Source: Corylus avellana
Lineage: Eukaryota; Streptophyta; Magnoliopsida; Fagales; Betulaceae
Reading direction: 5' to 3'
DNA length: 64,000 bases
Assembly: GCF_901000735.1 (NCBI RefSeq)
Contig: NC_081547.1
Location: 23,986,046 to 24,050,045 of the forward strand
Part shown: positions 47,461 through 60,200 of the stretch, one piece after another
Numbering within the stretch: the stretch's first letter is position 1
Layout of the letters: every line of letters starts with the position of its first letter
The notes under the pieces: generated by a model
What the model saw: the letters and a program-made list of their open reading frames with translations, nothing else
Database searches by the model: none
Told to the model about the DNA's origin: nothing
Program-made: the position numbers and the translations under genes

Positions 47461-47892
47461 TACTTACACTTGAAAGACACTTTTTTAAAAAAACAAAACA
47501 TGAGAACGACAAAGCATGGCTCTGGTACCAATTTGGATCGCATACTCATGGACACCTATTAATTGTTACATAACTATTTTATAATTTGTTGATATGTGAC
47601 TAGAAAGTGTTACAATCTTTTTTTCTTTTCTTTTTTTAAAGGAAATTATTCTAGTCTCATTAATTGATCAAAGATTACGAACATAAAACTCTTTACATCA
47701 CAAAACAAAAGCTTTGAGAAAATCATAGCCGAAGCTATAAGGTTACAAGTTATAGATACATACATAATAATTTAACATCCAAGACTTATCTATGACATCA
47801 AAATCTATTAACCCATGACTAATCTTCAGTTGTGAGAACAGGTCTGCTCCAAGCAAACTCAATCCAATATAATCTGATACATAGGTAGCAAC

Positions 47893-48465
47893 CACTACAA
47901 AAAAAAGGGGGTTTTCTGACGTGTGCTACAGTGTAATTTTTTTGCCACCTCAACAATTTTCTGTCGTGTTATATATAAAACGTCAGGAAAAATTTCACGT
48001 GGCAAACACCACAACGTCGGGAGGTTCATTAATTTTCTTAAAAATAAAAATTGAAAAAATTGCTGACGTGTGAGGACTTACCACGTCATAAAATTGCTGA
48101 TGTGGCATATCGCCACGTCAGAAAATTCTGACGTGGTGCTATGCCACGTCAGTAATTTTCTGACGTGGCGATATACCACGTCAGAAACATTCTGACGTGG
48201 CGATATGCCACGTCATAAAATTGCTGACGTGGCGATATACCACGTCATAAAATTGCTGACGTGGCATATCGCCACGTCAGCATACTCATATTTCTAAAAT
48301 CAGATCATTATAATTGGTTTTATTCTAAAATCAGAATATCTAAANNNNNNNNNNNNNNNNNNNNNNNNNNNNNNNNNNNNNNNNNNNNNNNNNNNNNNNN
48401 NNNNNNNNNNNNNNNNNNNNNNNNNNNNNNNNNNNNNNNNNNNNAAAAATGGTTTTTTTGTAGTG
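47893..48465. mobile_element. CACTA-like non-autonomous element with TGACGTGG palindromes
   Basis: The left end CACTACAAAAAAAAGGGGG and right end GGTTTTTTTGTAGTG form the terminal inverted repeat, and AAC on both sides (47890-47892, 48466-48468) is the 3-bp target duplication expected of CACTA elements. Between about 48060 and 48280 some eleven ACGTGG or CCACGT motifs alternate in orientation as TGACGTGGCGATA-type palindromes. A 100-N gap interrupts the interior. No transposase is encoded in the visible part. Confidence 0.85.
48345..48444. other. Assembly gap (100 N)
   Basis: Exactly 100 Ns within a palindrome-rich CACTA-like element, next to its right end. Confidence 1.
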
Positions 48466-49514
48466 AACATCCTCGAAACTCATCCTTCTCGATCCAATAT
48501 AATCCAATATACCTTTTAGTTTCCACTTGCCATCAAAATTATTTGAAGCGCGGTACTTACCCAAATGTTCTAATAAGATTTGGCTTACATGTTAAATGTT
48601 ATTATTTTAATAAGAGTATGTATGCTATATTGCAAACAACGATTAAGATTAAATCTCAAAACTAATTTACTTTTAAAAGCTTTTAATATAAAAGAGAAAA
48701 AAAAAAAAAAAAAAATTTGAAAGATTCAATATTAACCGTTATTTAAATTACTGCGCACATGTTATTTTAGTAAAATTCGTTCCAATGACTGCATGTCCCA
48801 ACAAAGTCACTCAACCTTATATTAGAAGGTTTGATCGTCACCCACCTTAAAGCATCCTGTGTCATGTACTTTCCTTTGCCTTTATGCTCACGCCTTTATT
48901 CCACCTAATTGAGGCATAGTCCATCTTTAAAATTAAAATATTAATAAATAATTAAAATAAAAAAAAAAAATCTTAAAAATAAGATAATAGTTTTCATTTT
49001 TATGTCTTATTAAAACATTTTCTTTTTTCAAAACAAAACAAAAAATATATATATCAAAACCACATTAATGAACAGAATCTAAGAATTTCTTATTGCTGAT
49101 ATAGGAAAATTACACCTATTTACTTAGAAAACAATTAGTAAACTAATAGTTGAATTGTATGAATATTTTCTCAATACAATATTATAAGAATTCTAATTTT
49201 TATAATATACAATCTCTATTTTTTATCTCGACTTAAACTTGCTGGGAAAATATACAAAAATGAATATAGTAATCAATCTTATTTGGAACTTACAAAATAA
49301 AAAAATAAAAAATAAAAAATCAATCTTATAGATAATATATATATACTGAATGCAAAGTAGCATTTTTCGTAAATTATTTGAATTTCTTTTGAAATGTGCA
49401 CGATTTTCTATACAGGGATACTATCGTAAAATCACATTGAATTGCGCACGTATATCTAAGCTCTGTGACGCACTGACTCTGCCAGAAGTCACTCGCACCC
49501 CCATTAACGGAGGA

Positions 49515-52500
49515 ATGGGGAGGAAAGGCAAGGAGGTGGCCGGAAAGGCCTCTGACGGCAAGCGAAAGCGCGACGAAGACGAATACAACGATAAGACTGG
49601 CGGTGGACGGAGGATGAGGAACCGCGCGGTCCTCCAGTTCTTCGAGGACGCCGCTGGCGAGGACGACTACTCCGATTCCAGCTACGACAGTGACATCGAT
49701 AATTGTGTGCATTTCTCTCTCTCTCTCTCTCTTCTGTGTTTTGTGTTTTGTCTGTGCATTGTGTTTGTTTTAGGGTTTTCGTGGGGGATTTGTAGGATTT
49801 TGAGGTATTATTTGGAGATCGATTGTGAAAATAAAGTTTCTTTTCTTTCTCTCTTTTTTTTGGTTTTGGTAATTTTATTTGCCTTTTGGTGGTTTTCATT
49901 AGGGTTTTGAGGTTATTTTTTGGAGCTTGATTTGTAAAAATGGTGCTTATTGATGGTTTTTAGTTATTATTTTTTTCTTTTGGATTTTAGAATTTTGTGG
50001 GATCAGTTTTGAACTTTCGGTGTTTAAGGGTTTTCCTTTTAATATTTTTGATTTAATTTATAGTTTAAGTTTTGAGGTATGTTACATGAGACGGTGTAGT
50101 TCCTAGCGTTTTTCAGGTTGTGTGCGTTTTGGGGAAAATGTGAGTCGACTTGTTTGGGTATCTGCGGGTTTTTTTTTAATTACTTTTGGAAAGTTGTGCA
50201 CAAACCATTTCAGCTAAGTTCAATGGCAAAATTAAGTCACCAAGTGGTTTTTTCTGGGATGATTTGGGGTTTGGGGGGACAATGGACTGAGTTATAGGTC
50301 ACAGTTCACGTTTTTGTACTGATGCTGTTAAATTTCCGCGGTTTTAGTTGCATACATAACATGATAAATGTCTCATCACGATTTTAAATGAAGGGTTATA
50401 GCTTTTAGATGTTGTTGTTCAAATGTTGCCCTTTGTGGTAAAAGAATAAAGATGGTGAAATTTGTGCGTTTTCATCACATACATAGACGTATTTCTGATA
50501 TACATGAAGGATTGTATGTGTATTTACTAGTTTCTACCAAAGTCTTTGATCTGAGAATAAGCTTTGTCACGTTGTTGTGGTAATGCCTGTAAATTGTGCC
50601 TTGTTTATTATTCACAAATATATACGGTATGCATAAAGGCTTTGGTTAAGCGATTTTTTCAAGAGTCAGATCCAGCGAACATGTTATGATGGTGTCCACG
50701 TTCGGTTTTTTTCTTTTTTCCTAGTACAATATGATGGGGCTGTGTTATGTCACCAGTTTTTTTTAGCAAGTATCGCTTTGCTATATATCCATACAGTTAC
50801 AAATCTCTGTGAAACTCACCAGCTGTTTTCTTGCTATGCATTGAAGACTGGTAATCACTGAATCACTTGCTTCTGTCTCGCATCTTATGCTACTTTAATG
50901 CCTTGTCGCATTTTTGTGCAAGAAGGATTGGAATCCACTACATGTCCATTCATTAAATAGATGCCTTAGTTCTAGTATTTTTCTTTTTTCATAGTAGAAT
51001 ATTATGGGGTCTGCTATGTAACCATATTTTCTAGCAAATTTGGCTTTGCCATGTAGCCATAACCTCCCAGCAGTTTTCTTGTTACGCATTGAAGAGTAGT
51101 AATCACTGAATCACTTGCTGACTGTTTTGCAGCTTAAGCTACTTTAATGCCTTGTTGTGTTCTTGTGCAAGAGGGATTGGATTTGTTACATGATCATTGA
51201 CCTTAAATAGATGCCTGAGCTGTATGATAATCTGCAGGATTGGAAGGACCTGCATTTGTCCCATATTTTATTTAGTTGTATAGAAAATAAAATATTGGCC
51301 TACCAGATGGTTGGTCCTTAATCTTGACATAATTAAGCCGCATGCAAGGGATGTTTAGGTTGATTATTCCTAAGGGAGAGATTGAGGCAGAAGTTCCCTT
51401 TAAAATTTTGTTGGATTGGCGAGGGAAATTGGGCTAATATGGTTTTTCCAGGTATGACAGGTCAATGGATATGCTAGCATGAAAAATATGATACAATATG
51501 TATCCAGTTGAGAAAGTAGCAAAAATTAAGAAAAGGTTATAACTTTAGATAGAATTCAATAGAGTTGAGTTCTGAGAGATTGATCAGTCTCTGTACATTG
51601 TACCCAAGACAAGGGATATGATCTATATCTTCATTTGACTTTCGATGTACAACTTGATATAAAATAAGGTTTCTTGTGCTTCATCAGTATGGCCTGATAT
51701 TTGTAGTCATGTGTGAAGTCATACATAGTTTGTGCGTCACATGCATTTAGAGTATAATTTTGTGTCATCTTGTTTTATTCCGATAAGCATTTTTAACCAA
51801 TCATTTCCCCCTCCCTCCCGCCCCTCCCCCAAACCCATTTCCGGGAACAGATTTTGTGGAAGAAGAAGTTGTTTCAGAGATGGATATAACAAAGGAACAA
51901 GGTAAAGCACAGAACCATCTACTTTTCCCCAAAGAGGAGGAGATGAATGAGGAAGAATTTGATAAAATGATGGAAGAGCGCTACAAGGATGGTTCTAATA
52001 TGTTTACATATGCTGGGGATGATTATGATAACAAAAGATCGATTGAAAGAAATTCCTTTGTACCTTCTGCAAAGTATCCGACCATCTGGAAAGTTAAATG
52101 CACGGTATGGTACTTGGAATATTGTTTTTATAATTCATAATGCTAATTTTTAAAGCTTCTCCTCCCCTCATGCCTTCCTTTACTTTGTGTTTAACTACTA
52201 CTCGCTGACTGTAGGTTGGACGGGAGAGGCATTCAGCTTTCTGTCTTATGCAGAAATACGTTGACTTGAAATTATTAGGTACCAAACTTCAGATATTGTC
52301 TGCATTTGCTCTTGATCATCTAAAAGGTTTCATTTACATAGAAGCTGACAAGCAAAATGATGTTAATGAGGTAATATATTCGATGATCTTGTGACTACCA
52401 GTACTCATAGAATTGCTCCTATAGCGAACTCTGTTATAAGTAGACTAATAGCTATAGTATGCGTTTGTAAATTCAGGCATGCAAAGGGCTTTCTAGCATA

Positions 52501-54225
52501 TATTCTACTCGAATAATGCCAGTTCCAAAAAATGAAATTTCTCATTTGCTCTCTGCCCGAAGTAAGTGCAATGAAGTTTCCGAGGGCATGTGGGCTCGTG
52601 TGAAGAATGGGAAATACAAGGGAGACCTGGCACAGGTTGTGTTCTCTAGTGGTCTTAGTTGCTTTCTAGCCACATTTAGTACTTATTTCTTAATTTTCAA
52701 TTTTGTCTGTAGATTGTGGCTGTGAACAATGATCGCAAAAGAGCAACTGTGAAGCTTATACCAAGAATTGATCTACAAGCCTTGGCTGCAAAATATGTAA
52801 TGCGATTTATTTTCCACATTGGTTTCCTGCCGAATTGATCTACAAGCTTATACCTTCATTTTTCTTTCCCTGGTGATAATTGATGTTTTTTACAATAATC
52901 TTATGCAATATGTGACTGCTAGATTGAGTCATTTATTGCATAAGATTTGTATGGAATTGCCAAATTGAGTTACATAATCCTTAGTGCTAGTCTAAATTTC
53001 CTATGCACAATTTTGCATTTTATGTTTTTTTTTTTTTTAATTAAAAAAATTTGGTGGATCGCGGACAAAAAAAAGGCACAAACATTAAAAGAAACTACAG
53101 ATTCCTCTACCAATGCTTTGAATCATCTAAAGTTGCTTAGTAAAAGTATCACTGTTTATGCAGTTCATATTTGTTAATTCATGGAGTCCTACCTTTATGT
53201 TATATTTTTTAGTTTAGGATTTAAAGATGAAGTCAAATATTATAGTTTGCAATTCACTGAATGATAGGTAAGTAATCCCAATTACATCCTGTAATTTATG
53301 TGTACTTCCTCATTGCCTTATGGCTTCAGCCAAGACAAGATACATATGGAGATTCATAACTGGTGCAACTATGTTTTATTGCGAACCCTGATAATCATCT
53401 CCTTTAGTGAGCATTTTTCTTATTTTTGGTAAAAGCTGCTTCTTAGGAACCTTGCCTCTGACAACCAGACTTGCTTGTTGAAGTGCCATATAATTATATT
53501 GTTAGGGGTCTCTCAAATTAATGGCTTTATCGCATTTTAGGTTGGATGTGCTTTAGTCTATTATGATATTTTGGGAGCTAACCAATGGTGAGTATTTATC
53601 ATGAAGATCTTGAAGGAATAAGGTGGTGGTATTTCCTGTACAGTTAAGGTCTGGAAGTGCTTACCAAAAAAGAAAAGAAGTAAAGGTCTGGAAGTAAACG
53701 TGAAAATTCTAGGGCTTTTCTTTGTTTCTTACAGAGACGGTTGGATAGAAATTAGAAGTCATCAGTGCCTCATTACAACTAAGAATTGTTTTTTGTATGT
53801 GTTGAATGAAGGCATTGGATTGTGCCATTTATAATCTTACGGTCATTTACTGCTTATGGAGTATATTCAGTTGGAAATTTATATGGCGAAGTTGTGTTTT
53901 TTTTATTTTTTTTTTATTTTTATGTGTTGAATGCATTGGATTTTTCCATTTATAAGTTTATGGCCATTTACTGCCTAAGGAGTTGGTTCAATTGGAAATT
54001 TATTTTTTGAGAAGTTTTCGGACTCCTGTGTTACAATCAGAACATCCTTATTATTATTATTTTGAAAAATAAAGTTGGTACATGTATTCAGTAATATCAT
54101 TCTTACAGGGTGGGGGAGTTAGCCTCAAGAATAAGTCCAGTCCGGCACCAAGACTGATGAGCGCTCGTGAACTTGAGTAATATGCATGATCATGTCTTTT
54201 ACATTTTGTCATTTCAAAGCCTCTG

Positions 54226-54263
<38 letters not shown>

Positions 54264-57200
54264 TTCACCTTTGTAGGGAGTTCCGGCCTCTCATAAAATA
54301 CAGACGTGATCGTGACACCAACAAGGTTTTTGAGGTTCTTGATGGTCTGATGCTCAACAATGGATATTTATACAAGAAAGTATCAGTAGATTCTTTAAGC
54401 TGTTGGGGAGTTAATCCATCAGAAGAGGAGCTCCTAAAGTTTAAACCTTCTGAGAATAATGAATCCGATGATTTGGACTGGCTCTCACAGCTTTACGGTG
54501 AACAAAAGAAAACACGGATCGTGGGAAACCTACGAAGTGGGAAACCTTCTGATAAAGGTGGTGGGAAAGGAGAGGGTTCCTCTGGATCTGGTGGGGCAAA
54601 CGGCTTTGAACTGCATGATCTTGTCTGTTTTGGGTGAGTCCTATGCAAACTTACGTTGCATTTGTGATCCCTATCATATTGCCTAGAACCATCTAACTGA
54701 TTTGCATTTATTTTGTCTGCTATTTCAGTAAGAAAGATTTTGGTGTTATCATAGGCATGGAGAAAGATGATACTTACAAGGTATATAATTTAGTTTTTGT
54801 GCTTGATTCTTTTATCAGCGACTTACCTCCTAGTTATTGTTTAGATTCTGAAAGAGGGTGCAGAAGGACCTGTTGTGGTGACTGTTCAACTGAAAGAGTT
54901 AAAGGGTGGGCCCTTTGATATGAAATTTACTGCTTTAGATCAGCGTATGAAGCCCATTTCTGTCTCTGATACTATCAAAGTTTTGGAAGGACCCTCTAAG
55001 GTTTGATATTAATATCCAATGCAAATATTATTTTAAATGTAGTTTACTGGACTATATTTGCCTTTAGGGGATGAAAATTTATACCTTTGTTTATATTTTT
55101 GCAGGGCAGGCAAGGGATTGTTAGGAAGATCTACAGAGGCACGATCTTTTTGTATGATGAGAATGAGACAGAAAATGCGGGTTATTTCTGTGCTAAATCT
55201 CAAATGTGTGAGAAAATTGTGTTCTCCACTGATGCATGCAAAGAAAAGGTTGTGAGTCTTAAAAAGCAGCCATAGTTCCTTTTCCTAAGTGTTTTTTTTT
55301 TTTTTTTTTTGGGGGGGGATGGGGGGGTTGGTTAAGAGTGGGGAAAGATTTTTGGATCCTGATGTTCTTACTAGTGATCTTTGTTCTCCCTCGTTCAGGG
55401 TGTTGAATCAGGTTTCTCGGGTTTTGAAGACTTCACATCATCTCCTAAATCACCTCTTTCACCTCAAAAGCCATGGCAAGCTAGGGAAAGCAATTCTGAA
55501 TGTATGTATTGGTGTAGATATCAATGCCTTAATTTTAAGCTATCAGCAGTAGATACCAGGGTTTTCCCCTATCTACTTAAATAAATGTTTTTCATTGCAG
55601 TCAACCGTAGGGATAAAGATGGAATCTTCTCTATTGGTCAGACCTTGAGAATCCGTGTTGGTCCTCTGAAGGGATACCTCTGCCGTGTTTTAGCTATACG
55701 TCATTCTGATGTTACAGTGAAACTTGATTCTCAGCACAAGGTTCTTACAGGTTTGTTAATGATGGGTCTGTTCTTATTCTGTTGGATGTGGTTTGGTCGT
55801 TGTTATGATTTATCTCCATATGTTGGTATTCCTGCAGTCAAAAGCGAGCATCTTTCTGAGGTTCGAGGGAAGAGCTCTACCATGTCTCTAAGGTACTCTT
55901 TCACAATTTTAATGATCCGTTTCGACCTGATTTTGATTAATTTTATACAATAACTATTCTGACATGCTTCTTCCCAACGATAAAAGTGAGGATCCTGAAT
56001 CCAGTTCTATAAAACCATTTGATCTGCTTGGAACTGAAGACTGTTCTAGAGGTATGGACCTATTTATTCTTCAAGAAAATTATTTCTGGAACACCATATT
56101 TGTGAAATTTTGTACCATCACATTATTGAAATTGTGCATGGGAGAAGAATCTTCTTGTGTAACATGAAGGTTTGGTTATTAGATTATATATATACATGTG
56201 TTTTAGTGTTTTGCATGGCAATTTCTGTTTCATTTAAGATATATACTTCATTGTACCTTACGGGAACTTTTACTTTTTTTTTTTGAAAGATTGGATGGGT
56301 GGAGCCAAAACATTAGCAGGGAGTGATAGTTGGAATTCTGGAGGGCTGTCTGGTGAAAGGTACAATTTTGGTTATCTCACTTATCAACTCATTCATACTG
56401 TATATGCTGTAAAAATTCCGGAAATAAACTAGGAGTATATATTGGGCATCAGGGAGGGACCCAGGGGGTCCAGGAGGATCGCTACAAGAGCTTGCAGAAA
56501 TTTCTTTTTGAATCTTATATTTGTAAATTTTAAGAGCTTGTCTGCTTCTCCATTTGAATGTCCCAGTTTGTACTTTTAACAATGATTTTACGGAAATCCA
56601 TCAAGTAGAACTGGAGCATAAAGAAGTTGGAGCTACCCTTGTATTAGATGGGCTAAGTCATCTTTGCATGCTTATTGTTTTTATAACTAATTGAGATATC
56701 ATTAAATGTGTAAGGCACCCTTAGGTACATAGGAAGTATACATGAGAAAACATCCTAACTAGAAGAAGAAAAGAATTACTTATAAAAAAAAAACTAGAAG
56801 AAGAAAAGAATTTATTACTTCAAATTTGCATGGTTATTAAAAATCTGTTGCTTCAAAATTTCCAAGATGATGTTTGTGTCTCTCTTGAGTGGCCTTTTCA
56901 GATTGTTCCAATTTGATTTTGAAAAAATTTACAAAATGTGCATGGAGATGGAGGCATCAAGTTTTTAGGACAATCAAACCAGCCCTAAATGCGTTGCCTG
57001 ATTGTTCGAAGTTGCTGGCTTTGTTGGTATATGATCTCTTCATATGCAACCTACATATAGATGGAAAGTTACATTTGTCTGAATTGGGCCAAGAATGTCA
57101 TGTGCATTGATGTATCACTATATGCGACTCGGTGAATGTAAAACAGCAAATGATATGTTTGGGAAATCGGATTTCACATGGCAGAGCTTTGTGCTTTATG

Positions 57201-60200
57201 TGATATTTTAAATGTAGGTGCAATAGGATTAGGAATGCTTGTATTGTCTCAAATGATGTCATATTTTGGGTTAGAGTTAGGTGCAATGTCCTCCGTGATC
57301 TTTAGTCTTTTTAACGGAACAGATTGCTTTAAAGGTCACAGTCTCTTTTTGAGGGAGGAAGTGGATTGTGTGTCCTTCCTCTCTCAAGATTGAGTTGAGT
57401 TTTTTGGGATACGCCCTGTCCACTTGTTCTTATTTTCTTTGATTTGTTTAATTCTTACCTTACCCCGATAAAGAAAAAAATGTAGGAGCTGGTTTCAGTG
57501 GTATTGCGCATGATGGAGTCCTACATAGCCCTTTTACATGAAAAACTCTCAACCACAAGTTAGGTTATCCTAGATACTGGTGGAAGTGGGGATTTACCCT
57601 TTTAATATAAACATTTCCGAATGGCAGGATTTAGGTAATACACTATCTGACTGACTTCACTTTATGATTATTTTCTGGAAGCTCTGTTAATTGGATGTGT
57701 AATGTTTTTTTATTCACATATGGTTCTGTAACAAGAATTAAAATCTTTTTTTTTTTAGCAGATTATCTGAAATACTTGCCTTTTCACCTTTAGAATTATT
57801 TCTTCATTGCTGGATGACTGCTCAAATTCACTGTCTTAACAATGAAATACTTGTTTGAAACGAAAAATGACCATAAGTCAGTTTTCTATCTTGTCAACTG
57901 TCAAGGGTTCTATTTCATGCAGATTATGTAGATGACAATCTGTGTGATTGTAGTTCTATACTTCTATGTACCTCGTTTGAAATAAAAAAGGTGCTAGTGG
58001 CCTGGTAGTACCATCCTTCTTTCAGGGGTGAACCCTGCATTCTAGCCACGTGATGCATTAATTGACTCATGATTTACCCATCAACTAAAATAAAGTTCTT
58101 TGTCTAATGGTCTTACTGATAGTAGTTGCCAATACCTCACTCTGCATTTGTCATGATGTTAATCAGTTTATCATGCCACAAATGGTTTACCCTAAGGCCT
58201 CCTTACGACACATTAATCTTAACCCATATCCATATGTAATTTGTAAAAGAAAAAGGAAATAGTAATAATAATATATCTCATGCATCCTTCTTCTACTTTT
58301 GTGCAGGAGCTCTTGGCCTAGTTTCCCTGCCTCAGGCTTTTCGGTTGGTTTTGAACTTGCTCTAAATATTTTAGTTCATCTCTCTCCCTTTCTCTGTGAA
58401 TATATATGTGTGTGCGTGCGCGCGCGCATGTGTGCCATCTGCGACAATTCTTATTCAATGAGTTTTGAGTTTTCTGATGATTTCAGCTTCAGCCAGAGTC
58501 CAGTTCTGCGAATCCTTTCAGTTCTGAGGGCAATGATGCCAAAAAAGGTATATAACTCACCATGTTTCTGAATATGCAATGAAATTTACTAAAAGTTTCA
58601 TCAGTTCTGTAAATCTGGTTCATTATTTGTCTGTTATGATGTATAGATGTGGAAAATGCTGCTTGGGAGAGCAAACTGGCGCCAAATAATAGCAGCGCCT
58701 CAGCTAACGAAAGCTCATCCTGGGCTGCTACAGCAGCTAATCAAAAATCACCCTGGGCTGCTTCAGCAGCTAATAAGAAATCATCCTGGGGTGTTGCAGA
58801 AGCTAATGAAAATGCGTCTGCTGCAGCAGTGAACGAGAAATCATCCTGGGGTGCTGCAACTTCTAGTAATAAAGCTGTTGATGATGTTGGTGGAAGTGAA
58901 AAAGGTGAAAATGCTTGGAACAAAGCTACTATGAAAACTGGCTCTTGGGGGGGTTCATCTAATAGCTGGGGTAAAGCAATAACAACTGGCTCAGGCACCC
59001 CAAAAGTTTCTGGAGACAATTGGGCCAAAGGAGACAAAATTGAAACTCCAGCTGATTCTTCAAATGATGCTGCAGCCACCTGGGAGAACAAAACCACATC
59101 TGATAATCAGGGGGGTTGGAGAACATCTGGGGAGCCCTTGAACAAAGGTAAGAGTGTTGGTGTAAATCCAACTAGCAGTTGGGGTGGTGCAACTACTGGA
59201 AAGAATCAACTGGATTCTTGGGGCAAAGGTAAAAATGTAGTTGAAGCTGGATCTTGTGAAAAGAATAAAAGCTCTGGTCTTGTTTGGGATGGCTGGAAAA
59301 GCACAGGTTCTGACCGTATTCAACAGAATTCTTGGGACAAGGGCAAAGATGTCGTTGCTGGTGAGGGATCTTGGGGCAAAGCTGCGGATAGCCAAGATAA
59401 AGGCAATGCTAGTGCAATTCAAGAAGATTCTTGGGGCAAGGCCATTGAAAAATCGAGCAGTAGGGATGGATCTAGTGGATGCAAGACAGATTGGAAAAGT
59501 TCAATGCCTGTTGCAGAGAATCAGACTGGGAATTGGGGTAATGCAGGTGGGAACTCGGCACGAGAAGTTGAAAAAACTGATGAGGCAAGTGGATGGAATG
59601 AAGCCAAAGTTGTCACTGGAAGTCAAACCCCAAAGTGGGGTAACCTGAAAAATATAAGTGAAGATGTAACTGGATGGAGTAAAGGCAGGTCCAGTAATCA
59701 GGAACAGACAGGTAGTTGGAACAAACCAAAGGCCTTTGGTGATAATGGAAGATCTTGGGACAAAGATAAAGGTTCTTCTTGGAACAACCAAGATGGAGGT
59801 TCTTGGAGTAAACCAGATGAAGGGTCTTCATGGAGTAAACAAGCTGATGAGGGTTTTGGGTCTGGTGGGAGAAGGGGGGGGAGGGGAGGTGGCCAACGAG
59901 GTAGAGGTCAATTTGGCAGGGGAAGATCATTCAGTCAAGGACAATCTGATTGGAACAGGGATCAAGAAGATACTAGGACAAATGATGGTATGTCCTCGGG
60001 GAACCGGTCTGGTTGGAACAGTGATCAAACAGTTGGTTGGGGCAAATCCAGAGCTTCTGATTCGGATAGAAAAGATGATAGTTGGAAGAGAGACAATGCA
60101 TCTGGTGATAATGATGGATCAGGTTGGAACAAAGGAGCGGGGGTAGATAAGGAGATTGGCGAAAGTGGAGACCCATGGAAGAGCTCAAAATCCTCTTGTT

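Larger units (their letters stand above)
47094..49514. other. Region between the nested elements and SPT5L
   Basis: No gene is supported. It contains a SINE copy (about 47345-47460), a LINE-like block (47630-47880), the CACTA-like element (47893-48465) with a gap, and AT-rich sequence before SPT5L. The presumed SPT5L promoter and 5' leader fall in the last few hundred bases. Confidence 0.5.

Noticed and set aside
57990..58075. Weak tRNA-like stretch in SPT5L intron 15 (GTGGCCTGGTAGTACC, GGGGTGAACCCTG)
   Set aside because: Could be an old SINE, but the tail and target duplication are not visible and it does not match the other SINE copies.
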